A stretch of DNA of 64,000 nucleotides, taken from NCBI RefSeq assembly GCF_049562855.1, contig NZ_CP186925.1, positions 682,001 to 746,000 on the forward strand, read 5' to 3'. A model generated the notes under the pieces. It was not told the origin of the DNA. It did not search any database and was given only the letters and a program-made list of their open reading frames with translations. Positions 8,429-18,089 of the stretch are shown in pieces (the first letter of the stretch is position 1; every line of letters begins with the position of its first letter). The translations under genes and the position numbers were made by a program. This DNA comes from Ruminococcus_C callidus (GTDB lineage: Bacteria; Bacillota; Clostridia; Oscillospirales; Ruminococcaceae).

Positions 8429-11400
8429 ATGCAATTCAAGAAAAGCAAAACATTTCTGGCTGCTGTACTGGCTGCTGCAATGACATGCTCGGCAATCCTG
8501 CCGACTGCTGCATCTGCTGCCGGCTCCAGAACTAAGGACGAGGCTTACGGTGATGACTCTTATGCAGCACGCTTTATGTCGCTGTATGATGACGTTGTAA
8601 CCAACGGTGTGGAAAACGGCTATATGTCCAGCACAAACACCGTTTCCGGTGGTCTGGGTATCCCGTTCCACTCGGTAGAAGAACTGTGCATCGAAGCTCC
8701 GGACTACGGTCACGAAACTACTTCTGAAGCACTGTCCTACCTGGTATGGGCTGCTGCAATGCGTGATAACATCGTAAACGATGCAAGCAAGGGCGAAGTA
8801 ACCGTAAAGAACACCAAGGATGCTTCTACCGAATCCATCGGCGATCTGGCTAAGGCTTGGAAGACCATGGAAGCAACTATGATCCCGGATCAGCAGGGCG
8901 GCAACTTCATGCAGAAGGGCGGCCAGCTGAGTGCTACTTACAGCGACGAGTGGGGTCAGATTGAACAGTATCCGACCGATATGGCACAGGGCAACACCGC
9001 ACAGAACCCGATCCACCAGAGCTTCTGCTCCGCATACGGCAGCGATAAGGGTCTGTACCTGATGCACTGGCTGGCTGACGTTGATGACTGGTATGGCTTC
9101 GGCGGTAAGAATGGTACTCAGGGCAAGCAGACTGGTGTCACCACAAGCGGCAGCAGACAGTTCACACTGATCAACACCTTCCAGCGTGGTGAACAGGAAT
9201 CCTGCTGGGAAACCATTCCGCACGCTTGTACCGACCTGCACGATGTAGGCTATGGTCTGAACGGCAACGGCGGTATGAAGGGCTTCTTCAACACCGAACA
9301 GAATCCGGCTCAGCAGTGGTCTTACACCAACGCACCGGACGCAGAAGACCGTGCAATTCAGGCTGTTTACGATGCAAACAGATGGGGTGTCGGCGATCAG
9401 ACTGTTGACTCCAAGTGGGGCGGCGGTCAGTCCATCTCTGCACTGGCTGGTAAGATGGGTGACGAAACCCGTAACAATATGTACGATAAGTACTACAAGG
9501 CAATTGGCTGCCAGGACAAGTGGGCTAAGGGCGGCAGTGATAATGGTAAGCATTATCTGATGAACTGGTACACCTCCTGGGGCGGTGCAATGGACGGCTC
9601 CTGGGCATGGCAGATCGGTGCATCTCACTGCCACGAATTCTATCAGAACCCGCTGGCTGCATATGCACTGGTAAATGATTCTGCACTGAACGCAGGCATG
9701 AAAGCACAGGGTGCTACAGAGGACTTCGAAGCTTCTCTGAGCAGACAGATGGAACTGTACCTGTGGCTGATGTCTAAGGACGGCCCGATCGCCGGCGGCT
9801 GCACCAACTCCTGGAACGGCCGTTATGAGCAGTATCCGTCCGGTCAGGCTACTTTCTATAATATGGCTTATCTGGAACACCCTGTATACGCTGACCCGGG
9901 TTCCAACCACTGGATCGGTAACCAGGTATGGGCTGTACAGCGTCTGGCTGAACTGTATTATGTTGTAAAGAGCGACAATGCAAATGATCCGCAGGTCGGC
10001 AAGACTGGTCTGAAGCTGAGCGAAGCTCTGGAAAAGATCCTGGATCGCTGGGTAGGCTGGTTCATGGACAACACCATTCTGGGTAAGGCAAACGGCGAAA
10101 AGACATTCTCTGCAAAGTATGAGCCGTATGATACTACTGAAACAGAGTTTACAATTCCGGATCTGTCTAAGGGTATAACTGATGACGGCGAATCCTTCTC
10201 GATCCCGTCCAGCCTGATCTGGTCTGGTCAGCCGAACGATTGGAAGGGCACATATCAGGATAACAACAACCTGACCTGCACCATCGTTGGCTACGGCGAC
10301 GGTGACCTGGGTTGTGTATCTTCTCTGGCAAACACTTTGATCTACTATGCAAAAGCAAAGGGCGTTGCAACAAGCGACATGGCTGCTGCAAAGACTTCTT
10401 ATGAGAACAAGACCACTGCATCTGCTGCTTCTGCTACAGAACTGGCACAGCAGTCCCTGTACCTCGGCAAACAGCTCCTCGACAGAGAGTGGAACAAGTA
10501 TCGTGATGATATTGGTCTGGGCGTTTCCGACCACAACACCAACCTGAAGAGACTGTGGGAAACCAAGCTGGCTCTGCCGGACGGCACTCGTGCAAACGGT
10601 GAAAACAAGGTTCTGTCCGCTAGCCGTTACACCGGTACAATGCCGAACGGTGATACCGTTAAGGACGGCGTAGCATTCGTAGACATTCGTTCCAACTATA
10701 AGGATACCACTGGCGAGTACATGAGCAAGGACGCTAACGGCAAGACCATGTACGATTATGCTAAGGAATGCTATGATGCAAAGGGCAACACCGATGATTA
10801 CTACTTCACTCTGCACAGATTCTGGCATGCAGGTGACATCATGATGGCTCTGGGTACTATGCATGAACTGTATCCGGATATGCCGGTTGATGGTGACGAT
10901 ACTCCGTCTGAAGATCTGGTTGTAACACCGTCTGATATTGAGATCACTGTTGGCGAAAGCGAAACCTTGAAGCCGAATCAGACTGGCTGCACTTTCGAGT
11001 CTGCTGATTCTACCATTGCTTCTGTAGATGCTGATGGTAACGTAACTGGTGTTTCCGAAGGCGAAACCACAATCAAGGTTTCCAAGGACGGCAAGACTGC
11101 TGAAGTAAAGGTAACTGTTAAGGCTGCTGCTACTACTGACACAACTGCTACCACTGATGTAACTACTGAAACTACAGATTCTGATGTAACTACTGCATCT
11201 ACTTCTGTTTCTTCTGTATCTATCACTCCGGGTCAGCTGCTGCTGGGCGACACCAATCTGGACGGCTCTGTAGACGTTACAGACGCAGTTCTGCTGAACA
11301 AGAAGGCTGCAAATGTTGTATCCTTCAATGAACAGCAGACTCTGAACGGCGACTGCTACGATCAGAACGGCGAAATCGACGGCAACGATGCAACGGCTCT

Positions 11401-11461
11401 GCTGAAGTTCCTGGTTCACATTCTGAAGGGTCTGCCGGAAAACTCCAGCATGAACGCATAA
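8429..11461 (+). CDS. GH48 cellulosomal exocellulase with BIG2 domain and dockerin
   Basis: 1010 aa. A signal peptide (about 1-31, ending AASA) is followed by a GH48 catalytic module of roughly 785 residues. It contains the active-site block IEAPDYGHETTSEA near residue 88 and many aromatic tunnel residues. GH48 enzymes release cellobiose processively from cellulose chain ends. A BIG2-like immunoglobulin fold (about 830-898), a Thr/Ser linker and a dockerin (about 935-1009) follow. Dockerin loop 1 is DTNLDGSVDVTD; loop 2, DCYDQNGEIDGND, is one residue longer than the canonical 12. ATG 8429 is chosen because the signal peptide starts there and AGAGGGG precedes it; upstream in-frame codons have no Shine-Dalgarno. 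Secreted and presumably docked onto a cohesin. It has its own promoter and terminator. Confidence 0.95.
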   Translation: MQFKKSKTFLAAVLAAAMTCSAILPTAASAAGSRTKDEAYGDDSYAARFMSLYDDVVTNGVENGYMSSTNTVSGGLGIPFHSVEELCIEAPDYGHETTSEALSYLVWAAAMRDNIVNDASKGEVTVKNTKDASTESIGDLAKAWKTMEATMIPDQQGGNFMQKGGQLSATYSDEWGQIEQYPTDMAQGNTAQNPIHQSFCSAYGSDKGLYLMHWLADVDDWYGFGGKNGTQGKQTGVTTSGSRQFTLINTFQRGEQESCWETIPHACTDLHDVGYGLNGNGGMKGFFNTEQNPAQQWSYTNAPDAEDRAIQAVYDANRWGVGDQTVDSKWGGGQSISALAGKMGDETRNNMYDKYYKAIGCQDKWAKGGSDNGKHYLMNWYTSWGGAMDGSWAWQIGASHCHEFYQNPLAAYALVNDSALNAGMKAQGATEDFEASLSRQMELYLWLMSKDGPIAGGCTNSWNGRYEQYPSGQATFYNMAYLEHPVYADPGSNHWIGNQVWAVQRLAELYYVVKSDNANDPQVGKTGLKLSEALEKILDRWVGWFMDNTILGKANGEKTFSAKYEPYDTTETEFTIPDLSKGITDDGESFSIPSSLIWSGQPNDWKGTYQDNNNLTCTIVGYGDGDLGCVSSLANTLIYYAKAKGVATSDMAAAKTSYENKTTASAASATELAQQSLYLGKQLLDREWNKYRDDIGLGVSDHNTNLKRLWETKLALPDGTRANGENKVLSASRYTGTMPNGDTVKDGVAFVDIRSNYKDTTGEYMSKDANGKTMYDYAKECYDAKGNTDDYYFTLHRFWHAGDIMMALGTMHELYPDMPVDGDDTPSEDLVVTPSDIEITVGESETLKPNQTGCTFESADSTIASVDADGNVTGVSEGETTIKVSKDGKTAEVKVTVKAAATTDTTATTDVTTETTDSDVTTASTSVSSVSITPGQLLLGDTNLDGSVDVTDAVLLNKKAANVVSFNEQQTLNGDCYDQNGEIDGNDATALLKFLVHILKGLPENSSMNA

Positions 11462-11496
11462 GAGAATCACGAATCTCAACGATTTTCATCTATTAC

Positions 11497-11534
11497 AAAA
11501 GGCACTATAGCTGTAAAGGCTGTAGTGCCTTTTT
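11497..11534 (+). terminator. Terminator of the GH48 gene
   Basis: GGCACTATAGC pairs with GCTGTAGTGCC (one G-U pair) around a TGTAAAG loop, followed by TTTTTG, about 40 bp past the stop codon. Confidence 0.85.
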
Positions 11535-11587
11535 GTATTGTCGGTGTCTGCTGTCTGGGTGGCACGGAAAAAGTTTCACAATATGAC

Positions 11588-11616
11588 TTGATTTTTCTGT
11601 GCCAAAATGCTATAAT
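11588..11616 (+). promoter_or_regulatory. Promoter of the yicC-gmk-priA operon
   Basis: TTGATT, 17 bp, TATAAT. Predicted start near 11623, about 55 nt before the yicC start. Confidence 0.8.
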
Positions 11617-11677
11617 AAGATACTATGGAATATTATTGCATGGAAACTCTGGCGGTTTCCGGAGGAGTGTGACATTT

Positions 11678-12613
11678 TTGAAAAGTATGACGGGATACGG
11701 TCGTGCGACGGCACGGACGGAACGCTATGAGATCACCGCAGAGGTGCATTCCGTGAACCACCGGTTTCTGGAAACCTCTGTGCGGCTGCCCCGCAGCTTC
11801 AGCTATCTGGAAGAAAAACTGAAAGAACAGGTGCAGCAGAAAATTTCCCGCGGCAAGGTCGAGGTAACGCTCACCATGCAGACGATCGGTGCAAAATCCA
11901 CTGTGGTGGAAATCAATCACGATGTGGTGACGGCATATCTGCAAGCCGTTGCGGCGGAAAATGCACTGCTTCGGGAGTCCGGCTTCCGCAGGAACCAGAT
12001 CATGCTGGGCACTGCGGCGGACGAAAACAGCAATGCGACAGATGCCCTGCCGCTTTCCACACTGCTGCGGATTCCCGATGCCTTTCAGGTGCAGCAGGTG
12101 GCAGATGATCCCGATGTGATCTGGAGCGAAGTCCAGCCAGTCATGGCAGAAGCGTTGCAGCAGTTCGTGGCAATGCGGGAAACCGAGGGCAAGCGTCTGG
12201 CAGATGACGTGGCATTTCATCTGGATCGTCTGGCGGAAATGACCGATGCCGTGGAAAAGCTGGTGCCGGAAACCGTGCAGCAGTACTATGAAAAGCTGTA
12301 CCGGAAAATCACGGAATTGCTGGGCGACCGGACTGTGGACGAATCCCGTCTGGTGACAGAAGCTGCCGTGGTTGCGGAAAAAATCGCGGTAGACGAAGAA
12401 CTGGTGCGGCTGCGGAGCCACATTGCACAGTTCCGTGTATTCCTGACCAGTACGGAACCGGTAGGCAGAAAAATGGATTTTCTGGTGCAGGAACTGAATC
12501 GGGAAGTCAACACCACCGGCTCAAAATCGCAGCATTTGGAAATCACCAAATTGGTGGTAGATATGAAATCTGAAATCGAAAAAATTCGGGAACAGATTCA
12601 AAATATCGAATGA
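11678..12613 (+). CDS. yicC: YicC/YloC-family endoribonuclease
   Basis: 311 aa. The N-terminal hallmark KSMTGYGRA and the conserved C-terminal segments ELNREVNTTGSK and EIEKIREQIQNIE identify the YicC family, stress-linked endoribonucleases. The start is a TTG at 11678: GGAGGAG lies about 10 nt upstream, and the resulting N-terminus (MKSMTGYGR) matches the family. A GTG three codons earlier is only 1 nt from the ribosome site. It heads the housekeeping run, and its stop overlaps the region just before gmk, as in many Clostridia. Slightly longer than the usual ~290 aa. Confidence 0.88.
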   Translation: MKSMTGYGRATARTERYEITAEVHSVNHRFLETSVRLPRSFSYLEEKLKEQVQQKISRGKVEVTLTMQTIGAKSTVVEINHDVVTAYLQAVAAENALLRESGFRRNQIMLGTAADENSNATDALPLSTLLRIPDAFQVQQVADDPDVIWSEVQPVMAEALQQFVAMRETEGKRLADDVAFHLDRLAEMTDAVEKLVPETVQQYYEKLYRKITELLGDRTVDESRLVTEAAVVAEKIAVDEELVRLRSHIAQFRVFLTSTEPVGRKMDFLVQELNREVNTTGSKSQHLEITKLVVDMKSEIEKIREQIQNIE

Positions 12614-12630
12614 GAAAGGAAGTATGCAGC

Positions 12631-13233
12631 ATGAAAAAAGGAACATTGTTTGTCATCTCCGGTCCGTCGGGCTGCGGAAAAGGCACCGTGCTGAAAGAGG
12701 TGCTGAAAAATCCTGACCTGTATTTTTCCGTTTCGGCAACCACGCGTGATCCCCGCCCCGGCGAAGTGGACGGTGTCAACTATCGCTTTATGACCAACGA
12801 AGCCTTTGAAGCCCTGATCGAACAGGACGGTTTCTTGGAATATGCCGGCTACTGTGACCACTATTACGGTTCGCCGAAACAGCCGGTGGAAGAACAGCTG
12901 GCAATGGGAAAAAGTGTCATTCTGGAAATCGAAGTCGAGGGTGCTATGAAAGTTCGTGCGGCTCGTCCGGACGCAGTGTTCGTGTTTATCCTGCCGCCGT
13001 CTATGACAGAACTGGAAAACCGGCTTCGCGGTCGTGGCACTGAGGCAGAAGAAGTGGTGCAAAAGCGTGTGGCACAGGCAAAACGGGAAATCGGTTTTGC
13101 GGAAAAATACGATTACGTTGTGATTAACGATGACTTGTCTGCGGCGATTGCTGATGTCAATGCAATCCTGTGTGCAGAATCTCATAAAACAAAGAAAAAT
13201 TTGGAAGAAATCAAAGAGGTGCTTGGAAAATGA
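12631..13233 (+). CDS. gmk: Guanylate kinase
   Basis: 200 aa, normal length. Phosphorylates GMP to GDP with ATP in the cytoplasm. P-loop SGPSGCGKGT (residues 9-18), GMP-binding TTRDPRPGEVDG and lid region RLRGRGTE are all present. ATG 12631 is chosen over an in-frame ATG at 12610 because AAAGGAAG lies 8 nt upstream and the protein then begins MKKGTLFVISGPSG. It overlaps rpoZ by 4 bp (ATGA), implying translational coupling. Confidence 0.96.
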   Translation: MKKGTLFVISGPSGCGKGTVLKEVLKNPDLYFSVSATTRDPRPGEVDGVNYRFMTNEAFEALIEQDGFLEYAGYCDHYYGSPKQPVEEQLAMGKSVILEIEVEGAMKVRAARPDAVFVFILPPSMTELENRLRGRGTEAEEVVQKRVAQAKREIGFAEKYDYVVINDDLSAAIADVNAILCAESHKTKKNLEEIKEVLGK

Positions 13234-13451
13234 ATATGTTAAGACCGTCTGTCAATCAGCTGATTACAAAAAATGAAAGCAGTTATTCTCTGGTAATCGG
13301 CGTGGCGAAACGTGCCCGCGAGATTGCCGATGAACTGTATGAAAATGGAAAAACATTAGAGGAAAAGCCGGTGAAAACAGCCATTCGCGAACTGGCTGCC
13401 GGAAAATATCGTATCGTAGACAACTTCGAAGAACCGGCTCAGAACCACTAA
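13230..13451 (+). CDS. rpoZ: RNA polymerase omega subunit
   Basis: 73 aa. Small accessory subunit that helps beta-prime folding and assembly. Conserved features are RPSVNQLITKNESSYSLVIGV at the N-terminus and the segment KPVKTAIRELAAGKY. ATGA overlap with gmk and 4 bp gap to priA place it firmly in the operon. coaBC, often next to rpoZ in related bacteria, is not here. Confidence 0.93.
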   Translation: MNMLRPSVNQLITKNESSYSLVIGVAKRAREIADELYENGKTLEEKPVKTAIRELAAGKYRIVDNFEEPAQNH

Positions 13452-13455
13452 GTAA

Positions 13456-15912
13456 ATGGAAAAACAAGCGGAATTGCCGAAAATCTGGTGCGTAGGCGTG
13501 GCAGTCTGTGCGGCTTCTTATACGTTTGACCGGCTGTTTTCCTACATTGCCATGCAGGAGATCCCTGCCGGCTGCCGTGTAGTCGTGCCGTTCGGCAAGG
13601 GAAATGCCAAACGTGTGGGAATCGTGCTGTCCTGTGCAGAACAGGCTGCCCAGCCCGAACAGCAGCTGAAGCCGGTGCTTGCGGTGGTGGACAAACAGCC
13701 GATCCTGTCGCCGGAAATGCTGGATCTGGTGTTCTGGCTCAAGGAAATGACGTTCTGTACATATTACGATGCAGTGCGAACCATTTTGCCTGCCGGCATG
13801 CAGGTGCAGCTGGTGGAAACCATTTCGCTGGCAGAGCCGCAGCCGGACTGCCCGCTGACAGATGCCGAAGCACACCTGCTGTTTTTCCTGCGGGGAGCAA
13901 AGACCAAGCAGGAATTCCGGCGGATTCTGGCGGACGCAGATACACAGGGCAAAAAAATCGTGGATACGCTGGTACAGAAAGGCTTTCTGCTCCGGCAGGA
14001 AACGGTAAAGGAAAAGACCCACGGACAGACCGGCATCAAGATGCTGCGAATGGCAGTTCCGCCGGACGAAGTGCCGCCTGTGACCAAAACCCAGCAGAAG
14101 CTGGTGCGGATCTTACAGGAAACCGGTGCCGTTTCGGAAAAAGAGGCGTGCTATCTCAGCGGCGTGACTACAGCGGTGGCGAAAAAGCTGGTGCAGAATG
14201 GCGTGGTGGAATCCTATACGGTGAAGCCGCCGCTGCACACATATGCCGCCAGCGGTCAGACCTGCCAGCCCGCAGACATCGTGCTGTCCGCGGAACAGCA
14301 GGCAGTATATGACCGCATGGTCGCTGCACTGGGCGAGGGCATGCACTGCTTTTTACTGCACGGTGTCACCGGCAGCGGCAAGACCAGCGTGTTTATCCGG
14401 CTGATCGACACCGTGGTGCAGCGTGGAAAGCAGGTGATCCTGCTGGTGCCGGAAATCGCTCTTACGCCCCAGATCGTGGAGCAGTTCTATCAGCTGTTCG
14501 GCAATATCGTGGCGGTGATCCACAGTGAGCTGTCCTTGGGGCAGCGGAGCGAAACGTGGCGGAGCATCGCTTCCGGTGCGGTGAAGATCATCATCGGCAC
14601 CAGAAGTGCCGTTTTTGCACCGGTGCAGAATCTGGGGCTGATCGTCGTGGACGAGGAGGGCGAGCGTACCTATAAGTCGGACAGTGCCCCGCGGTATCAT
14701 GCGATCTCCGTGGCAAAAAAACGCTGCCAGACCCATCACTGCCCGCTGCTGCTTGCTTCGGCAACCCCTTCGGTGGAAAGCTACTACTTTGCCAAACGGG
14801 GAATCTATACCCTGCTGGAGATGCACCAGCGGTATAATCAGACACCGCTGCCCCACGTGGAAGTGGTGGATATGCAGGAGGAGAGAACTCTCGGCAAAGA
14901 GGGCATGTTCTCCGAAACGCTGGCACAGGCACTGTGGGACAACTTAGAATCGGGCAGCCAGTCGCTGCTGCTGCTGAACCGCCGCGGGTATCATACCATT
15001 ATCAGCTGTGCGTCCTGCAATCAGCCGGTGTACTGCCCAAATTGCAGTATCCCCATGACCTATCACAAAGTCAACAACAGCCTGATGTGCCATTACTGCG
15101 GACATACGCAGGACATGGTGGAAACCTGTCCCTCCTGCGGTGGAAAGCACCTGCGGAAAATGGGCTTTGGCACCCAGCGGCTGGAAGAAGAACTCCGGCT
15201 GATCGTGCCGGAAGCACGGATACTCCGCATGGACGCGGACACCACCATGTCCCGCTATGCCTACGAGGAACGGTTTCAGGAATTCCGGCAGGGCAAGTAT
15301 GACATCATGCTGGGAACGCAGATGATCGGCAAGGGGCTGGATTTCCCCAATGTCACGCTGGTAGGTGTGCTGTCGGTGGACAAGGCTCTGTACGCCGGCG
15401 ATTTCCGCAGCTATGAGCGAACCTTTTCCCTGATCACACAGGTCGTGGGACGGGGCGGCAGAGGTGAAAAAGCCGGCCGTGCCATTTTGCAGACCAGCAT
15501 GCCGGAGCATTATGTGCTGCGGTTGGCGGCACAGCAGGCGTATCCGGCGTTTTACGAACAGGAGATCGCCCTGCGGCGGCAGCTGATCTTCCCGCCGATC
15601 TGTGATATTTGTGTGGTCGGCTTTACCGGCATGCGGGAACCGGACGTGCGGACAGCGGCAATGCACACCGCAGACGTGCTCAAAGATCAGATCCGGAAAA
15701 CCGGCTTTTCCTATCCGATCTGGGTGCTGGAACCGGTGCCCTGTGTTTACGGCAGGATCAACGGAAAATACCGGTATCAGCTGGTGATCAAATGTAAGAA
15801 TACCAAGCCCTATCGTGATCTGATTCATGCGGTGCTGACCGAAGCCGGTGCAGACCGCAGCTTTGCCCGCGTGCATCTGTATGCGGACATGAACGGAGAT
15901 GTGGGCATATAA
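13456..15912 (+). CDS. priA: Primosomal replication restart helicase PriA
   Basis: 818 aa, full length. Reloads the replicative helicase at stalled forks. N-terminal DNA-binding domain, then Walker A GVTGSGKTS near residue 303, Walker B at about 399, two zinc-binding clusters (CASC, CPNC, CHYC, CPSC, residues about 518-562) and helicase motifs MLGTQMIGKGLDFPNVTLV and QVVGRGGRGEKAGRA. The Walker B box reads DEEG, where many PriA proteins have DEEH. All other motifs are intact, so I call it functional. Downstream of rpoZ and before def, the conserved Firmicutes order. Confidence 0.95.
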   Translation: MEKQAELPKIWCVGVAVCAASYTFDRLFSYIAMQEIPAGCRVVVPFGKGNAKRVGIVLSCAEQAAQPEQQLKPVLAVVDKQPILSPEMLDLVFWLKEMTFCTYYDAVRTILPAGMQVQLVETISLAEPQPDCPLTDAEAHLLFFLRGAKTKQEFRRILADADTQGKKIVDTLVQKGFLLRQETVKEKTHGQTGIKMLRMAVPPDEVPPVTKTQQKLVRILQETGAVSEKEACYLSGVTTAVAKKLVQNGVVESYTVKPPLHTYAASGQTCQPADIVLSAEQQAVYDRMVAALGEGMHCFLLHGVTGSGKTSVFIRLIDTVVQRGKQVILLVPEIALTPQIVEQFYQLFGNIVAVIHSELSLGQRSETWRSIASGAVKIIIGTRSAVFAPVQNLGLIVVDEEGERTYKSDSAPRYHAISVAKKRCQTHHCPLLLASATPSVESYYFAKRGIYTLLEMHQRYNQTPLPHVEVVDMQEERTLGKEGMFSETLAQALWDNLESGSQSLLLLNRRGYHTIISCASCNQPVYCPNCSIPMTYHKVNNSLMCHYCGHTQDMVETCPSCGGKHLRKMGFGTQRLEEELRLIVPEARILRMDADTTMSRYAYEERFQEFRQGKYDIMLGTQMIGKGLDFPNVTLVGVLSVDKALYAGDFRSYERTFSLITQVVGRGGRGEKAGRAILQTSMPEHYVLRLAAQQAYPAFYEQEIALRRQLIFPPICDICVVGFTGMREPDVRTAAMHTADVLKDQIRKTGFSYPIWVLEPVPCVYGRINGKYRYQLVIKCKNTKPYRDLIHAVLTEAGADRSFARVHLYADMNGDVGI

Positions 15913-15950
15913 GGCTGTCCTGAAGTTGCGGGGCAATAGGAGGAATATCT

Positions 15951-16421
15951 ATGGCAATTCGACGTATCGTAAAAGAGGGCGATCCGATTTTACGCATGAA
16001 GTGCCGTCCGGTGACCGAGTTCGGGGAAAAGCTGAACCAGTTGCTGGACGATATGCACGAAACATTGGAACAGGCGAACGGTGTTGGTCTGGCTGCACCG
16101 CAGGTGGGCTACTGCCGCCGTTTTTTCATTATGCATCTGGGTGATGTGAAAATCGAAGCGATCAATCCGGAGATCAAAAAAACCAGCGGCAAACAGTACG
16201 TGCTGGAGGGCTGCCTTTCCGTGCCCAACAAGTGGGGCTATGTGACACGCCCGAACAAGTGCAAGTTCCGTGCCCAGAACCGTAAGGGCGAGTGGTACGA
16301 AATGACACTGTCCGGACTGGGAGCACAGTGCGTCTGCCATGAAAACGCTCATCTGGACGGACAGCTGTTCATTGATGTGGTAGAAGAATTTGTAGATCCG
16401 GAGGATTTGGAAGAAGCATGA
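15951..16421 (+). CDS. def: Peptide deformylase
   Basis: 156 aa. Removes the formyl group from nascent N-terminal methionine. The three family motifs are GVGLAAPQVG, EGCLSVP and HENAHLDG; the Cys of motif 2 and two His of motif 3 bind the metal and Glu is the catalytic base. Motif 3 begins CHENAH rather than the common QHEIDH, a tolerated variation. It overlaps fmt by ATGA, so the formylating and deformylating enzymes are co-translated. Confidence 0.95.
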   Translation: MAIRRIVKEGDPILRMKCRPVTEFGEKLNQLLDDMHETLEQANGVGLAAPQVGYCRRFFIMHLGDVKIEAINPEIKKTSGKQYVLEGCLSVPNKWGYVTRPNKCKFRAQNRKGEWYEMTLSGLGAQCVCHENAHLDGQLFIDVVEEFVDPEDLEEA

Positions 16422-17350
16422 GAATCGTTTATATGGGAACGCCGGACATCGCAGTGCCGACGCTGCGGTTTCTGGCAGAGAGCAAGCATGAAGTCGTGGG
16501 CGTTCTGACCCAGCCGGATCGTCCCAAGGGGCGGGGACACCACACCATTCCCACGCCGGTGAAAGCGGCTGCTCTGGAATATGACATTCCGGTATACCAG
16601 CCCCTGTCCCTGCGAAAAGGGGAAGATGCAGCGGCAGCTCTGGAAACGCTGCGGCAGTTGGCACCGGATCTGATCGTGGTGCTGGCATACGGACAGCTTT
16701 TGCCGAAAGAAGTGCTGGAACTGCCGAAGTATCGCTGCATCAACCTCCACGCTTCTCTGCTGCCGGCATACCGCGGAGCAGCCCCGATTCAGTGGGTGAT
16801 TCTGAACGGCGAAACCAAAACTGGTGTCACTGCCCAGCAAATGGCAGAGGGACTGGACACCGGTGATATGCTGGTAAAAAAAGAGATCGCCATTGGAGCA
16901 GAGGAAACCGCAGAGGAACTGTATGAACGGCTGTCGGAACTCTGCGTGGAAACCCTGAGCGAAACGCTGGAACAGCTGGAAGCCGGCACCTTGCAGGGCA
17001 CTCCGCAGGACGATGCACAGTCCTCTTATGCATCGCGTATCACAAAGGAAATGTCTGCACTGGACTTCACCCGTCCGGCGGCAGAACTGCATAACCTGAT
17101 TCGCGGCATCACCGGATTTACCATGCTGGAGGGCAAACGCCTGAAGGTGTATGGTTCTCGTGTGGTAGAGGGCGTTTCCGGAGAAGCCGGAACGATTGCA
17201 GAGCCGGAAGATTTCGTCGTTGCATGCGGTGACGGAAACGGGCTGCGGTTCACGGAGATTCAGCCGGAGGGCAAACGCCGCATGGCAACGGCAGATTTTC
17301 TCCGTGGCAAGAAGCTGAAAAAAGGTGAAAAACTGGGGAACGCAGAATAA
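16418..17350 (+). CDS. fmt: Methionyl-tRNA formyltransferase
   Basis: 310 aa. Transfers the formyl group from 10-formyl-THF to initiator Met-tRNA. The N-terminus MRIVYMGTPDIAVPTLRFL and the active-site block NLHASLLPAYRGAAPIQWV (Asn and His catalytic) are clear. The C-terminal tRNA-binding domain is present (GFTMLEGKRLKVYGS). Translationally coupled to def. Confidence 0.96.
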   Translation: MRIVYMGTPDIAVPTLRFLAESKHEVVGVLTQPDRPKGRGHHTIPTPVKAAALEYDIPVYQPLSLRKGEDAAAALETLRQLAPDLIVVLAYGQLLPKEVLELPKYRCINLHASLLPAYRGAAPIQWVILNGETKTGVTAQQMAEGLDTGDMLVKKEIAIGAEETAEELYERLSELCVETLSETLEQLEAGTLQGTPQDDAQSSYASRITKEMSALDFTRPAAELHNLIRGITGFTMLEGKRLKVYGSRVVEGVSGEAGTIAEPEDFVVACGDGNGLRFTEIQPEGKRRMATADFLRGKKLKKGEKLGNAE

Positions 17351-17378
17351 GATGTGTAAACGAAAGTGAGGGAAGCCT

Positions 17379-18089
17379 ATGCAGTTTTACGATGGTTGGT
17401 TTGATGTGGGATATGGACTGGTGATCGTCGGCCTAATCATCAGCCTTTGGGCATCGTGGAATGTGAAGTCCACATTCCGGCGGTATCAGAATGACCGCAA
17501 CAGCCGCGGGCTGACGGCGGCACAGGTGGCACGGCAGATTCTGGACGACAACGGTCTGTATCAGATTCGCATTGAACAGATCGCCGGCAATCTGACTGAC
17601 CACTATGACCCCAGCGGCAACGTGATCCGGCTGTCTGAGAGTGTGTACAATTCCACCTCTGTGGCAGCTATCGGCGTAGCCGCCCATGAATGCGGGCATG
17701 CCGTACAGCATGAGGTGAACTACGTCCCCATGCAGGTACGCAGTGCCATTATTCCCATTACCCAGATCGGTTCCCGCTTCTGGTATATCATTTTTGTGCT
17801 GGGCATGATATTCAGCAATTCTTATATCGGTGCTCCGCTGCAAATGATCGGCATTCTGCTGTTCACCCTGATCGTGGTGTTCCAGCTGGTGACACTGCCG
17901 GTGGAATTCAACGCCAGCCGCCGTGCCATGCAGACGCTGGAGAGCCGGTATATTCTCTCCGGTGAGGAACTGACCAAGGCAAGAAAAGTGCTGACCGCGG
18001 CAGCCCTCACCTACGTGGCAGCCCTGCTCAATGGCATCTTACAGCTGCTGCGTCTGCTGTCAATTTCAAAGAGGAACAATCGAAGATGA
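17379..18089 (+). CDS. YugP-type membrane zinc metallopeptidase
   Basis: 236 aa. An N-terminal transmembrane helix (about 9-28) is followed by the HECGH zinc motif in AAHECGHAVQH (residues about 106-116) and further hydrophobic helices after 125. This is the YugP/DUF neutral zinc metallopeptidase family, whose substrates are poorly defined. The segment SESVYNSTSVAAIGVAAHE is a family signature. It sits between fmt and rsmB, a common Firmicutes position, and overlaps rsmB by 4 bp. Confidence 0.85.
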   Translation: MQFYDGWFDVGYGLVIVGLIISLWASWNVKSTFRRYQNDRNSRGLTAAQVARQILDDNGLYQIRIEQIAGNLTDHYDPSGNVIRLSESVYNSTSVAAIGVAAHECGHAVQHEVNYVPMQVRSAIIPITQIGSRFWYIIFVLGMIFSNSYIGAPLQMIGILLFTLIVVFQLVTLPVEFNASRRAMQTLESRYILSGEELTKARKVLTAAALTYVAALLNGILQLLRLLSISKRNNRR

